Assembly: GCF_002160755.1 (NCBI RefSeq)
Contig: NZ_NFLE01000001.1
Coordinates: forward strand, 248,001 to 312,000
DNA from: Lachnoclostridium sp. An14
GTDB taxonomy: Bacteria > Bacillota > Clostridia > Lachnospirales > Lachnospiraceae
Direction of reading: 5' to 3'
DNA: 64,000 bases
Shown: positions 17,671-28,700 of the stretch, piece by piece
Layout: each line of letters begins with the position of its first letter
Position numbering within the stretch: the first letter of the stretch is position 1
Notes under the pieces: generated by a model
Database searches by the model: none
Told to the model about the DNA's origin: nothing
Seen by the model: only the letters and a program-made list of their open reading frames with translations
Made by a program: the position numbers and the translations under genes

Positions 17671-18165
17671 TTATTCCTCGCTTTCCTCATCCTCGCCGTC
17701 TAAGGCATCCACATCCTCCAGCTCTCCCTGCACCAGGGAAACGTAGAGCTGGCCTTTCAAATGGTCGCACTCGTGGCAGATGGCCCTTGCCAAAAGCCCT
17801 TCGCCCTCCAGCTCATAGGGTTTCATGTCCTCGTTCAAAGCCCGTACCTTCACGTAGTTGGGGCGGGTGACCACGCCGGTCTTTCCCGGAACGCTAAGGC
17901 ACCCCTCATAGCCAGTCTGCTCCCCGGAGGTTTCCACAATCTCCGGGTTGATCAACACGTACTGGTTGCCGTCGTCCACGTCGATGACGACGATCTGGCG
18001 CAGGATGCCCACCTGGGGGGCCGCCAGGCCCACGCCGTTCTCCTTGTACATAGTGTCCATCATATCCTGGATCAGCTCCGCCGTCCTCGGTGTCATCTCC
18101 TTCACCGGCTTGCAGCTCTTTCCCAGGATCTCATCTCCCATTACTCTTACCTGTCTGATTGCCAT
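17671..18165 (-). CDS. def: peptide deformylase
   Basis: 164 residues, type I-like. Removes the N-formyl group from nascent proteins. All three motifs are present: GVGLAAPQVG (44-53), EGCLSVP with metal ligand Cys89, and HECDH (131-135) with two His ligands and catalytic Glu132. The acidic C-terminal tail (after 150) is longer than the minimal fold. GGAGG lies about 14 bases before the ATG, a little far. A 126-base gap separates it from priA; I see no clear promoter in that gap. Confidence 0.97.
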   Translation of the reverse strand: MAIRQVRVMGDEILGKSCKPVKEMTPRTAELIQDMMDTMYKENGVGLAAPQVGILRQIVVIDVDDGNQYVLINPEIVETSGEQTGYEGCLSVPGKTGVVTRPNYVKVRALNEDMKPYELEGEGLLARAICHECDHLKGQLYVSLVQGELEDVDALDGEDEESEE

Positions 18166-18291
18166 AACGCTCTCTTTTTCCTCCGATTCTGTTCTTTGAT
18201 TCTCTTTTATGTCCGCGATCGGGAACCACTTCTCTGTGATTCGCCTCTATTCCAGCCAGGCCTCCAGGCCCCCTTGATTCCGCAAAGCCGC

Positions 18292-20517
18292 CTACTGCAG
18301 GTCAAAGCTCAGCATCACCGGGAGCTCCAGGGCCTCGATTTCTTTCCGGATTCTTAATAGTATACCATAATTCTCATGCTTAATATATAAAATTTTTCTG
18401 TAAATATCATTAACTTTGTATACCGGCGCCTCCACCGGGCCGGTGATCTCTAACCCCTGGGCAAAAAGGCCCGTCTCTTTATCCCCCGCCTGCTCCGCCG
18501 CCCGGCGCATTTTCTCCGCCGCCTGGGAAAGCGTCTCCTCCTTCTGGGAGGCCGCCTGGATGGTGAGAAGGCCTAAGGCCGGCGGGTAATGGAGCATCCG
18601 CCGGTAGGCCATTTCCTCCCGGTAAAAGCCCTCATAGTCCTGTCTGGCCGCCGTCCGGATGCTGTAATGCTCCGGCATATACGTCTGGATCACCACGTTT
18701 CCCGCGTCCGCCCCTCTCCCGGCACGTCCCGCCGCCTGGGTGAGAATCTGGAACGTCCGCTCCCCGCAGGCGTAGTCGGGGGCGTGAAGGGAGAGATCCG
18801 CCGCCAGCACTCCCACCAAGGTGACTTTTGGGAAGTCGTGGCCTTTTACGATCATCTGGGTGCCGATGAGAATGTCTGCCTCCCCGTCCCCAAAAGCGGA
18901 GAGGATCTCCTCGTGACCCCCTTTTTTCGAGGTGGTGTCCATGTCCATCCGCAGCACTCTGGCCCCCGGAAACATCTTTCTCGTCATCTCCTCGATCCGC
19001 TGGGTGCCGGTGCCGAACCCGGCAATATAGGGGGAGCCGCAGGACGGGCAGCGCTCCGGCATGAGGATCTCATAGCCGCAGTAATGGCATTTGAGGCGGC
19101 CGTTCCAGTGAAGGGTCAGGCTTACGTCGCAGTGGGGGCAGGATAAGGCCTCCCCGCAGGAGCGGCAGGACACAAAGCTGGAATACCCTCTGCGGTTGAG
19201 AAACAGCATGATCTGTTCTCCTTTCCCCAGACGGTCCTCCATCAGCTCCTGCAGCCTGCGGCTGAAAATGGAACGGTTCCCCGCCCGCAGCTCCTCCCGC
19301 AGGTCCACCACCTCCACCTGGGCCAGGCGGCTCTCCTTCTTCGCCCGCCCCGTCAGGGTGAGCAGGCGGTACTCCCCCCGCTCCGCCCTGGAAAATGCTT
19401 CCAGGGAGGGGGTAGCCGAACCTAACACCAGGCCGGCTCCCGCCATGGCCGCCCGCCTGGCCGCCACCTCCCTGGCGTGATACCTGGGCGCCAGCTCGCT
19501 TTTGTAGGCTCCCTCCTGCTCCTCGTCGATCACAATCAGCCCCAGGTTCTCAAAAGGGGTAAACAGGGCGGAACGGGGCCCGATCATCACCTGGATCTCT
19601 CCCTTTCTGGCCCGCTCAAACTGGTCGTAGCGCTCCCCCTTGGACAGCCTGGAATTGATGACGGACACCCTCTGCCCGAACCTCCGGTAAAACCGCATCA
19701 CCGTCTGGTAGGTGAGGGCGATCTCCGGGATCAGCACGATCACCTGCCTGCCGTCCCGCAGCACCGCCTCCATCATCTCCATATACACTTCCGTCTTTCC
19801 GCTTCCGGTGATCCCGTAGAGCAGATAGGTGCCGGGATGGCCCGCCCGGTAGTCCTGGATAAAGGCCCTGGCTGCCGCCTGCTGCTCCTCGTTCAGCTCC
19901 ACGGCCGCGCCGTTTTCCAACTCCCGGCGGATGGGATTGCGGTACACCGCCTCCCGGTCCAGGAAAATCCACCCTTTTTCCTCCATGGGTTTCAGGGCCG
20001 CCGCCGTCAGCCGCAGCTGGCGCGCCGCCAGCTCCCAGGGCACCTCCCCCATATCTAAGAGGGCGGAAAACAGCCGGGCCCTGGCCCGGTAATGCTTTCG
20101 CTCCGCCTCTGAGAGCAGCTCCTTTAGCTGTTCCTTAGAAAGCTCCGTGCGGATGGTCTTTTTTTCCACCGGGCGGATCTTTTCCTTCACCGGCAGCACC
20201 GTTTTCAACGCCTGGTTCATGGTGGAGCCGTACTGCTCCTTCATCCACCAGGCCAGGCGGATGAGCTGGGACGCGGCGTTGTAGCCGGTCTCGTCCAAGG
20301 AATCCAGCTCCTTGATCCGGGCAGGGTCATACTCCGCCCGGTCCGTCAGCTCCACCACATAGCCCTTCCGCAGCCGGTTTCCGGCACCAAAGGGGACGAG
20401 CACCGGAGATCCGGCTCCCACCTGCCCCCGCAGCCGCTCCGGCACCCGGTACTGAAAGGGCCGGTCCACCCGCTCATGGGATATATCAACGATCACATTG
20501 GCAAATTCTTCCGCCAT
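18292..20517 (-). CDS. priA: primosomal protein N' (replication restart helicase PriA)
   Basis: 741 residues. A superfamily 2 3'-5' helicase that loads the replisome at stalled forks. Seen: a 3'BD N-terminal domain, Walker A GITGSGKTEVY, DEEQ Walker B, and the zinc-binding insertion with paired cysteines (CRSCGEALSCPHC, CHYCGY, CPSCG: eight Cys). Helicase motifs V and VI (ADILIGTQMIVKGHDFP and QAAGRAGRG) are clear. The start MAEEFANVIVDIS has AGGAGG four bases upstream; an in-frame ATG eight codons earlier has none. A MITE-like element separates it from murF. Confidence 0.96.
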   Translation of the reverse strand: MAEEFANVIVDISHERVDRPFQYRVPERLRGQVGAGSPVLVPFGAGNRLRKGYVVELTDRAEYDPARIKELDSLDETGYNAASQLIRLAWWMKEQYGSTMNQALKTVLPVKEKIRPVEKKTIRTELSKEQLKELLSEAERKHYRARARLFSALLDMGEVPWELAARQLRLTAAALKPMEEKGWIFLDREAVYRNPIRRELENGAAVELNEEQQAAARAFIQDYRAGHPGTYLLYGITGSGKTEVYMEMMEAVLRDGRQVIVLIPEIALTYQTVMRFYRRFGQRVSVINSRLSKGERYDQFERARKGEIQVMIGPRSALFTPFENLGLIVIDEEQEGAYKSELAPRYHAREVAARRAAMAGAGLVLGSATPSLEAFSRAERGEYRLLTLTGRAKKESRLAQVEVVDLREELRAGNRSIFSRRLQELMEDRLGKGEQIMLFLNRRGYSSFVSCRSCGEALSCPHCDVSLTLHWNGRLKCHYCGYEILMPERCPSCGSPYIAGFGTGTQRIEEMTRKMFPGARVLRMDMDTTSKKGGHEEILSAFGDGEADILIGTQMIVKGHDFPKVTLVGVLAADLSLHAPDYACGERTFQILTQAAGRAGRGADAGNVVIQTYMPEHYSIRTAARQDYEGFYREEMAYRRMLHYPPALGLLTIQAASQKEETLSQAAEKMRRAAEQAGDKETGLFAQGLEITGPVEAPVYKVNDIYRKILYIKHENYGILLRIRKEIEALELPVMLSFDLQ

Positions 20518-20551
20518 TCTTCCTCCTGTTTTGTCCGTCATGAGCGGACAT

Positions 20552-20650
20552 GAAAACGGATATGACCGCGAGCGCGGTCATCACAAATTATGAAAGCCAG
20601 ATGGCTCCACGCCCATCTATACCGGCGCCATCCGGGGCTTTCACAGTAAA
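20552..20650 (+). repeat. MITE-like element, short copy (internally deleted)
   Basis: 99 bp closely matching both ends of the 208-bp element at 63282-63489, which is in the opposite orientation. It contains the ATGACCGC-N4-GCGGTCAT palindrome, then ATGAAAGCCAGATGGCTCCACGCC, and ends CCGGGGCTTTCACAGTAAA. About 109 bp of the long copy are missing, with the break between two CACGCC hexamers. Terminal TGAAAGCC/GGCTTTCA form an inverted repeat. It lies between murF and priA. Confidence 0.85.
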
Positions 20651-20787
20651 GCAGGAGCCTGCCAGACATTTGCAGGCCCCCGTATATGGTATCAAAAAAT
20701 CTTCTGCCCCCTGGGAGACAGACGCCCCGCAGAGTCCGGTCCGTCCTTCCTTTAGGGCAAACATTTCTGGCAGACAGATTCCGCCCG

Positions 20788-22173
20788 TCACTCTTTGTAA
20801 AACAGCTCCGCCACCTTCGAAAGCCCCATGGAATTGGAGCCTTTAAAGAGCACACAGTCCCCCGGCTGAAGACAGCCCTTTAAAAAGTCCGCCATCTCCT
20901 CCCGGTCCAGGAACCGCCGCACCGAACCGGCGCCGCCGCATTCCTCCGCTCCGTCCCCGATCCGTGCTGCCAGCTCCCCGCAGGTCACCAGCACGTCCAC
21001 CGGAAAATCCTTTAAAAACGCTCCCACCTCATAGTGGAACCGCTCCGTCTCCTCCCCCAGCTCCTTCATATCCGCCAGCACAGCGATGTGCCGCCCCTTC
21101 CGATCCAGGCCGGCCAGCACTTCGATGGCCGCCTTCATGGACACGGGGCTGGCGTTGTAGGTGTCGTCCAGGACGGTGATCCCGTCTTTCTCAAAGATCT
21201 GCTGCCGGTGCTGGAACCCCCGGAACTCCTCCAGGGCCGCCGCGGCGTTCTCCATGGGAATTCCAGACTCCTCCGCCGCCGCCAGGGCCGCCATGGCGTT
21301 TGACACGTTGTGAAGGCCCAGCACATTTAAGCGGACGGGAACCCGTTTCTCCCCGCAGACGGCGGTGAAGGCGGGGCGGCCGTTTTCCATCCGCACCTCC
21401 TCCGCCCGGTAATGGCAGTTCTCCCCGGTGCCGTAATAGAGGGTGCGGAATCCTTCCCTGGCCTTTGCGCCCTTTAAGAGGGGATCGTCCCCGTTTAACA
21501 GCAGCAGTCCGCCGGGCTGCAATCCGTCCTGAATGGTCAGCTTTTCCCTCAGGATATTCTCCTGGGAGCCCAGCTGCTCGATGTGGGCGATGCCGATGTT
21601 GGTGATCACCGCCATGGTGGGCCGGGCCACCTGGGCGATCCTGGTCAGCTCTCCCGGCTCGCTCATCCCCAGCTCGATCACGGCGATCTCATCCTCCGGG
21701 GCGATCTGGGACATGGTGATGGGAACCCCCACCTGGCTGTTGCTGTTGCCCGGCGTCTTGTACACCCGCAGTCCGGCCCCCAGGGCCGCCGCGATCATCT
21801 CTCTGGTGGTGGTTTTTCCCACGCTGCCGGTGATTCCCACCACCGGGATGGAGAGCCGTCCCCGGCACCAGCTGCCAAACCGCTGCAAGGCCGCTCTGGT
21901 GTCGTCCACCCGGATCCAGGCCGCCTCCCCGGCCTTCTCCGCCGGAATATCCTCCGCCTCATGCTCGCTGGTAAACACCGCGGCCGCCCCCATGGCAACC
22001 ACCTGCTCTAAAAAGCGGTGAGCGTCCACCCGTTCCCCCACGATGGGTACGAACAGATCCCCCTCTCCCACCTTTCTGGAATCCAGGGAAATCCCCGTCA
22101 CCGTCCTGCTGCCGTCTCCGGCTAACAGCCGTCCTTCCGACGCCTGTACAATCTCATTTACTGTAACTGTCAT
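20788..22173 (-). CDS. murF: UDP-N-acetylmuramoyl-tripeptide--D-alanyl-D-alanine ligase
   Basis: 461 residues. Adds D-Ala-D-Ala to UDP-MurNAc-tripeptide in the cytoplasm, the last cytosolic step before MraY. Mur ligase motifs: GITGSVGKTTTREM (ATP loop, about 114-127), IELGMSEPGEL, NIGIAHIEQLGS, LNGDDPLL and LDDTYNASPVSM. GAGGAG precedes the ATG. It is 17 bases after murE, so the two form an operon. Downstream lie a MITE-like element and priA. Confidence 0.96.
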   Translation of the reverse strand: MTVTVNEIVQASEGRLLAGDGSRTVTGISLDSRKVGEGDLFVPIVGERVDAHRFLEQVVAMGAAAVFTSEHEAEDIPAEKAGEAAWIRVDDTRAALQRFGSWCRGRLSIPVVGITGSVGKTTTREMIAAALGAGLRVYKTPGNSNSQVGVPITMSQIAPEDEIAVIELGMSEPGELTRIAQVARPTMAVITNIGIAHIEQLGSQENILREKLTIQDGLQPGGLLLLNGDDPLLKGAKAREGFRTLYYGTGENCHYRAEEVRMENGRPAFTAVCGEKRVPVRLNVLGLHNVSNAMAALAAAEESGIPMENAAAALEEFRGFQHRQQIFEKDGITVLDDTYNASPVSMKAAIEVLAGLDRKGRHIAVLADMKELGEETERFHYEVGAFLKDFPVDVLVTCGELAARIGDGAEECGGAGSVRRFLDREEMADFLKGCLQPGDCVLFKGSNSMGLSKVAELFYKE

Positions 22174-22190
22174 ATCTCTCCTCTTTCCGT

Positions 22191-23678
22191 CTACAGGCCC
22201 AGATCTCTCACGGCCTCCTCCACCACTTCCCGGTCCAGGAAATGGGTACGGACGCCATTGATCTCCTGATAGTCCTCGTGGCCTTTTCCGATAATGGCGA
22301 TCATATCCCCCGGCTGGGCGTGGGACAGGCTGTAGTAAATGGCCTCCCGCCGGTCCGGGATCTCCACAAAGGCCCCGCCGGTGGGCTCTAAGCGGCTGCG
22401 GATGTCGGCGATGATGTCCTCCGTCTTCTCATACCGGGAATTGTCCGCGGTGAGAATACACAGATCCGCCATCTTTCCACCGATCTCTCCCATGGAATAC
22501 CGCCGGTCCTTGGAGCGGTTTCCGCCGCTGCCGAACACGCAGACCAGCCGCCTGGGATGGTACTCCCGCAGGGTCTTTAACAGGCTTTCCATGCTGACAG
22601 CGTTGTGGGCGTAGTCGATGATCACCGTGCATTTTTCCGAGCTGTAGGCCAGCTCCATGCGGCCGTTGACCCGCACGTGCTCCAGGCCGTGGCTCACCGC
22701 CTCCTCAGAGATTCCCATGGCCCGGCAGACGCTGGCCGCCGCCAGGGCGTTACTCACGTTGAAGGCTCCCGGCAGACCCAGGCGCAGCTCCAGCCGCCGC
22801 CCGTCTCTCTCGTCGGTGACGTCAAACTCCGTGCCCACAAAGCCCGGCTCCGCCACGCAGCGCACCTGGCCCCCTAAAAATCCCGGAAATCCCTCTCTGT
22901 CCGGCTCCGTCCCGTAAGTACACAGGGTCTCGCAGGTGCGGTCCTTAATGATCCCCTGGAAATGTTCGTCGTCCCGGTTTGCGATGCCCACCCGGCACAT
23001 GGTAAACAGTCTGGATTTATAATAAAGGTACTCGTCAAAATCGGCGTGTTCATCCGGCCCGATGTGGTCGGGGGTAATGTTGGTGAACACTCCGTAGTCG
23101 AAAAACAGGCCGTCGGTGCGGTGCATCTTGATGCCCTGGGAGGACACCTCCATGAGGACGTACTCACAGCCGGCCTCCGCCATTTTATACAGGTATTCCT
23201 GCAGGGTGTAGGACTCGGGGGTGGTGTTCACCGTGGGGGTCACCTGATCCCCGATCACCGCTCCCGTGGTGCCGATCATTCCCACCTTCTTTCCCGCCGC
23301 CTCCAAAATGGCCTTGATCATATGGGTGGTGGTGGTCTTTCCCTTGGTGCCGGTCACTCCCACGGAGATCATCCGGCGGATGGGATTGCCAAACCGCACG
23401 CCGGATAACATGGCCAGGGCGTGGCGGGAACTCTCCACCCGCACCACTGTGGCCCCCTCCGGCAGCTCCACGTCCCGCTCCACCACAAAGGCGGTTACGC
23501 CCTGGGCGGCCACGTCGCCGATAAAGCCGTGGGAATCAATCCTGGTTCCCTTCAGGCACACAAAAATGGTGCCCGGTTGCGCCTTTCTGGAGTCGTACAC
23601 CACGTCCTCCGCCTCTGTATCCAAATCTCCCTGCAGCAGCTCGTAATCCAAATCCTTCAACCAATCTCTCAGTTTCAT
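22191..23678 (-). CDS. murE: UDP-MurNAc-L-Ala-D-Glu--diamino acid ligase
   Basis: 495 residues. Adds the third stem-peptide residue. Seen: VYDSRKAQPGTIFVCLKG (UDP-binding), GVTGTKGKTTTTHM (ATP loop), NITPDHIGPDEH, and the C-terminal loop TADNSRYEKTEDI. Meso-DAP enzymes usually carry DNPR at this loop; here it is DNSR, keeping the Arg that contacts the DAP carboxylate, so meso-DAP is the likely substrate (inference). The start MKLRDWLKDLDYEL has GGAGG six bases upstream; a longer in-frame start at 23714 would include the -10 region. Confidence 0.94.
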   Translation of the reverse strand: MKLRDWLKDLDYELLQGDLDTEAEDVVYDSRKAQPGTIFVCLKGTRIDSHGFIGDVAAQGVTAFVVERDVELPEGATVVRVESSRHALAMLSGVRFGNPIRRMISVGVTGTKGKTTTTHMIKAILEAAGKKVGMIGTTGAVIGDQVTPTVNTTPESYTLQEYLYKMAEAGCEYVLMEVSSQGIKMHRTDGLFFDYGVFTNITPDHIGPDEHADFDEYLYYKSRLFTMCRVGIANRDDEHFQGIIKDRTCETLCTYGTEPDREGFPGFLGGQVRCVAEPGFVGTEFDVTDERDGRRLELRLGLPGAFNVSNALAAASVCRAMGISEEAVSHGLEHVRVNGRMELAYSSEKCTVIIDYAHNAVSMESLLKTLREYHPRRLVCVFGSGGNRSKDRRYSMGEIGGKMADLCILTADNSRYEKTEDIIADIRSRLEPTGGAFVEIPDRREAIYYSLSHAQPGDMIAIIGKGHEDYQEINGVRTHFLDREVVEEAVRDLGL

Positions 23679-24012
23679 GTTGTCCCTCCGTTCTTCTATT
23701 CTCGTATGTTCCAATTATACGGCTCCCGGCGGACCGTCCCGCCGGAACCCGTGTCCCCATTCCCGAGCGTTCCCCGCCGTTCTTCCTTCGCGAACCATTC
23801 GGGAACGGGCACACATCCCGTTTTCCTGTGTCATACTGTGTCATAGAAACCTGCATCCCCTATGACCCAAAAGCCTCCGGCGCGGGTGTGCGCCGCAGCT
23901 TGCACCTTTTCATTTCCCCGGTTTCCAGACGCCGGGAGGGGAAAGGGTTTCCGCCTCCCGCGCCTGGATTTCAGACATTGAAACAGGGATTAAAATCTGA
24001 GCCAGAGCCGAA
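23679..24012 (-). other. intergenic region between fhs and murE
   Basis: About 330 bases without a gene. TATAAT (minus strand, 23714-23719) is a plausible -10 for murE, though no good -35 is seen. A reversed copy of the dispersed repeat occupies roughly 23806-23910. A GC hairpin near 23931-23963 (GCCGGGAGG with CCTCCCGCGC) follows fhs but lacks a U-tract, so it is only a weak terminator candidate. Confidence 0.5.
23838..23912 (-). repeat. dispersed terminator-associated repeat, copy C (reverse orientation)
   Basis: Read on the minus strand it gives GCGCCGGAGGCTTTTGGGTCATAGG, then TTTCTATGACACA, matching the copy at 42.6 kb (CCGGAGGCTTTTGTATCATAAGG). On the plus strand it is preceded by a small hairpin (AACGGG-CACACAT-CCCGTT at about 23804-23822) and TTCC, so this reversed copy also follows a hairpin. 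Confidence 0.6.
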
Positions 24013-25683
24013 TCAGAACAGGCCGGTGATCACGCCGTCCTCATTCACGTCGATCCCCTCTGCCGCCGGAACCTTGGGAAGGCCCGGCATGGTCATGATG
24101 GCGCCGGTGAGGGCCACCACGAATCCGGCTCCCGCGGACACGTAGGCGTCCCGCACGTTGATGGTAAAGCCGGTGGGCCGCCCTAACTTCGTCTGGTCGT
24201 CAGACAGGGAATACTGGGTCTTTGCCATGCAGACCGGCACGGAGCCAAAGCCCATCTCCGTGATCCGCTTTAAGGCCCGCTCCGCCGCCGGGGCATAGGT
24301 GACGCCGTCCGCCCCGTAGATCTCTTTGGCGATGGTGGCGATCTTGTCCTTTAAGCTCATATCGTCGGGGTAGATGGGGGCAAAATGGCTCTCCTTCGTC
24401 TCCAGGGTGGAGATCACCTTCTCTGCCAGGGCCTGGCCGCCCTCGCCGCCCTTTGCCCACACTTCAGAAAGGGCAAATTCACAGCCCCGCTCCTCGCAGA
24501 ACCGGCGGATGAACTCGTACTCTCTCTCCGTGTCGGTGATAAAGGAATTTAAGGTCACCACCACGGGGACGCCGTATTTCTGCAGGTTCTCGATGTGCTT
24601 TTCCAGGTTTACAATGCCTTTTTCCAGGGCCTCCAGGTTCTCCGCCTGCAGCTCCGTCTTCGGCACGCCGCCATTGTACTTTAAGGCCCGCACCGTGGCC
24701 ACCAGCACCACCGCGTCCGGCTTTAAGCCTGCCATGCGGCACTTGATGTCCAGGAACTTTTCCGCTCCCAGATCGGCGCCGAACCCGGCCTCCGTCACCA
24801 CGATGTCCGCCAGCTTTAAGGCCGTCCTGGTGGCTCTCACGCTGTTGCAGCCGTGGGCGATGTTGGCGAAGGGGCCGCCGTGCACCACGGCTCCCGTGTG
24901 CTCCAGGGTCTGGATCAGGTTAGGCTTTAAGGCGTCCTTTAACAGGGCCGCCATGGCTCCCACCGCGTGGAGGTCCGCCGCCGTCACCGGCTCTCCTGCG
25001 TAATTATATGCCACGATGATTTTTCCCAGACGTCTCTTTAAGTCTTCCATGTTCTCCGCCAAGCAGAGGATGGCCATGATCTCCGACGCCACGGTGATCA
25101 CGAAATGGTCCTCCCTCACCACGCCGTCGGCCTTGGCCCCAAGGCCCACTACGATGTTGCGCAGGGAACGGTCGTTCATGTCCAGGCACCGTTTCCAGAG
25201 CACCTGCCTGGTGTCGATCCCCAGGGAGTTGCCCTGCTGGATGTGGTTGTCCAAAAGGGCGGCTAACAGGTTGTTGGCAGAAGTAATGGCATGGAAATCG
25301 CCGGTAAAATGAAGGTTTAAATCCTCCATGGGAACCACCTGGGCATAGCCGCCGCCGGCCGCCCCGCCTTTAATGCCGAAACACGGCCCCAAAGACGGCT
25401 CTCTGAGCGCGATGAGCGTTTTCTTTCCCAGCCTGGAGAGGGCGTCTCCCAGTCCCACGCTGGTGGTGGTCTTTCCCTCTCCCGCCGGAGTGGGGTTGAT
25501 GGCCGTCACCAGCACCAGTTTTCCGTCCTTTCTGTCCTTCACCTGCTCCCACAGCTCGTCCGTGAGCTTTGCCTTGTACTTGCCGTACAGCTCCAGCTCG
25601 TCCTCTCCGATGCCGTACGCCGCCGCCACCTCTTTGATGGGCAGCATGGTTGCCTCCTGGGCGATTTGAATATCCGTTTTCAT
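24013..25683 (-). CDS. fhs: formate--tetrahydrofolate ligase
   Basis: 556 residues, the normal length. ATP-dependent formation of 10-formyl-tetrahydrofolate from formate, used for purines, fMet-tRNA and, in acetogens, the methyl branch of the Wood-Ljungdahl pathway. Seen: the ATP loop [44 protein letters not shown] and NIAHGCNSV. No other Wood-Ljungdahl genes are in the window, so acetogenesis cannot be claimed. AAGGAGG lies about eleven bases before the ATG. It is 30 bases downstream of the ftsK/spoIIIE gene. Confidence 0.97.
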   Translation of the reverse strand: MKTDIQIAQEATMLPIKEVAAAYGIGEDELELYGKYKAKLTDELWEQVKDRKDGKLVLVTAINPTPAGEGKTTTSVGLGDALSRLGKKTLIALREPSLGPCFGIKGGAAGGGYAQVVPMEDLNLHFTGDFHAITSANNLLAALLDNHIQQGNSLGIDTRQVLWKRCLDMNDRSLRNIVVGLGAKADGVVREDHFVITVASEIMAILCLAENMEDLKRRLGKIIVAYNYAGEPVTAADLHAVGAMAALLKDALKPNLIQTLEHTGAVVHGGPFANIAHGCNSVRATRTALKLADIVVTEAGFGADLGAEKFLDIKCRMAGLKPDAVVLVATVRALKYNGGVPKTELQAENLEALEKGIVNLEKHIENLQKYGVPVVVTLNSFITDTEREYEFIRRFCEERGCEFALSEVWAKGGEGGQALAEKVISTLETKESHFAPIYPDDMSLKDKIATIAKEIYGADGVTYAPAAERALKRITEMGFGSVPVCMAKTQYSLSDDQTKLGRPTGFTINVRDAYVSAGAGFVVALTGAIMTMPGLPKVPAAEGIDVNEDGVITGLF

Positions 25684-25713
25684 CCCTACTTCTACCTCCT
25701 TGTGAATTTATGA

Positions 25714-28700
25714 CTATTGACCGTTTCCGAATTTTTCTTCAAATTCGTCCATGGTCATCAGTACCTTTCTCGGTTTGGTGCCTTCCTCCTCACCTACCAC
25801 GCCGGCGTCCGCCAGCTGGTCCATGATCCTGGCCGCCCGGTTAAAGCCGATCTTAAACATCCGCTGGAGCATTCCGATGGACGCTTTCTCCTTCTCCAGG
25901 ATAAAGCGGCCCGCCTGGACAAAATACTCGTCCCGGCCGGAATCCCCGCCGGCCGCCTGGGCGGACGGGGCCGCCGTGATGCGGCTCACCACCTCCGGGC
26001 TGTAGTCCGCGGACATTCCCTGCTCCGTGAGGAAGTCCACCACCTTCTGTACCTCCTCGTCGGACACAAAGGCGCCCTGCACCCGCTGGGGCTTTGGAAA
26101 GCCGGAGGGGTAAAAGAGCATATCGCCCTTTCCCAAAAGCTTTTCCGCCCCGTTCATATCAATGATCGTCCGGGAGTCCACGCCGGAGGAAACGGCGAAG
26201 GCAATCCGGGACGGCACGTTGGCTTTGATCAGGCCGGTGATGACGTTCACCGACGGCCTCTGAGTGGCGATCACCAGATGGATGCCCGCCGCCCTGGCCA
26301 GCTGGGCCAGACGGCAGATGGCGTCCTCCACCTCTCCGGGAGCCACCATCATCAGATCCGCAAGCTCGTCGATGATGATGACGATCTGAGGCAGCTTTTT
26401 CGGTTTGTTCTCGTCCTGGATGTCCTCGGTCCTGGCCACCTTGTCATTGTAGCCCTTTAAATCCCGGACGTTGTATTTCGCGAATTTCTCATAGCGGTCC
26501 ATCATCTCCGCCACCGCCCAGTTTAAGGCCCCCGACGCCTTTTTCGGGTCGGTGACCACGGGGATGAGCAGATGGGGGATGCCGTTGTAGACGCTTAATT
26601 CCACCACCTTGGGGTCCACCATGATGAGCTTTACATCCTCCGGTTTGGATTTGTAAATGATGCTCATAATCAGGGTGTTGATGCACACCGATTTTCCGGA
26701 GCCGGTGGCTCCGGCGATGAGCAGGTGAGGCATTTTGGCGATGTCCGTCACCACCACCTGGCCGCCGATGTCCTTGCCCACGGCGAAGGCCAGATTGGAT
26801 TTATGATTCTGGAAACCGTCCGCCTCCAGGATTTCCCGCAGGTAGACCACGTTGTTTTCCTTATTCGGCACCTCGATGCCCACCGCCGATTTTCCCGGGA
26901 TGGGGGCCTCGATGCGGATGTCCGCCGCCGCCAGGCTCAGCTTGATGTCGTCGGTCAGGCCCACGATTTTGCTCACCTTCACCCCCTGCTCCGGATGGAG
27001 CTCATAGCGGGTCACAGAGGGGCCGCAGCTGATATTGGTGACGGTAACGCCTACCCCGAAGTTGCGCAGGGTCTGCTGGAGCTTGACCGCCGTCTCCTTG
27101 TACTCGTTTTCGGAAAAGGCGGAGTTTCTCGCCCCCCGTTTTAACAGGTTTAAGGGCGGGAATACGTATTCCTTCTTTACCGTCTCCTCTTTTTTGGCGA
27201 TCTCCTCGCTGACGCTTAAGGGGCTGTCTCCCGCCTCCACGGCCTCCGCCCGCTTTTTCTCCACCCGTTTTTTTAAGAGCTCCGTGTCCGTCTCGATCAC
27301 CTTTCCGGAGGCGGTCACCACCCGGCGCTCTCCCTCCGGGGACGTAAAGGCCCCATCGGTCATGGCGGCGGCAAAGGGATCGCCCTCCGCCACCCGCCCG
27401 GGCTGTGTCTCTCCGTCCTGGAAAAACGCCTCCCCGGTTCCGCCGGATTCACCGGTTTCCCCTTCCGCGGCTGTTCCCGGGCCAAAGGCTGTCCCGGCCA
27501 TATTCCAGGGTGCCGGAACGCCGTCCCGGCCATATTCTCCGACTCCGTCAAAGCGCTCCCTGCCAAACTCCGGCTCATCGTCGTCAAAGGACGGTTCGTC
27601 CTCCCGGAAAACAGGGGAAAATCCCGGCTCGAATACGGAGTCCTCCCGCTTCGCCTCTCCCTCCGGAGCCAGAGGCTCCCAGGGAATGGAATCCTCCTCT
27701 GCAGGCTCCGGGCTGCGGTGGAAATCCTCCTCCACCAGGTTCATCTCCTCCAACGTCCTGGTGTCCTTTCTCAGATAAATGGTATCGCCGCCATCTTCCC
27801 CGTCCGTAGCTCCAACGGCACGCTCCACGGCGGCCAGATCGTCCTCGCCAAAGGAAGGCTCGTCCTCCGGAACGGGATGGGGATAGGCGATGGTGCCGGT
27901 AAACACGTCGTCCCGGCTGTCCCGTCCCCCGGCGGCGGGCTGGCCGCTGGCCGCAGTTTCCCCGCTCCAGGCATCCCCGTCCCCGTTCCAGGCCTCCCGG
28001 CCGTCCGCGGCGGCCGCTGCCACCGGTTCCGCAGACGCCCTTTCCCACTCCTCTTTGGAGATCTTCCGTCCCCGTTTCCGGCCGCGGTCCGTCTCCTGCT
28101 CCAGGGACTCCACCAGGCCTGACAGTTCTTCCCCGTCATCCCACTGGGAATCCTCCAGCTTGGTCGCGTCTAGGTCCACGCCCCGGACCACCCGCTCCTC
28201 TCTCAGGCGGCGTTTTTCCTCCTGGTGCTCCGCCCAGGCCTCCTTGCGCCGGTCCATGTCCTCCTTCGCGTACTGAGCTGCCTTCACCCCGCTGCGTTTC
28301 ACCAGAGACACCAGAGATTTCTCCGTGATCACCACCAGGGAGACGGCCAAAAGCACAAAAAGGAGCAGATATGTACCCACCTTGCCCACCAGGCTGTAAA
28401 GCCCGTGGCTGATGATCCCTCCTACCAGTCCTCCGCCCAGGCCGGTGGCCGCGGAGGCCTTATAAAATTCCGTCAGCTTTACGCCCGCCTGAAAGGGTTC
28501 TCCAAACAGGGCCTCCCCCAGGCCGCAGAGCACCAGCACCGCCGCGATGGACGCCCCCAATTTTAAGGACGCGATGGGATTCCCCACATTGGAAAGGTAA
28601 AAGCAGGCTCCCACAAACATCACCAGCGGAGCGATAAATCCGATCATCCCGAACAGCCCCAGCTGTACGCTCCGCAGAAAATCCCCCACGACTCCGCAGA

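Noticed and set aside
20550-20846. Frame beginning MKTDMTASAVITNYESQ and its relative near 63.3-63.7 kb
   Set aside because: Both are translations of the MITE-like element; the similarity ends where the repeat ends.
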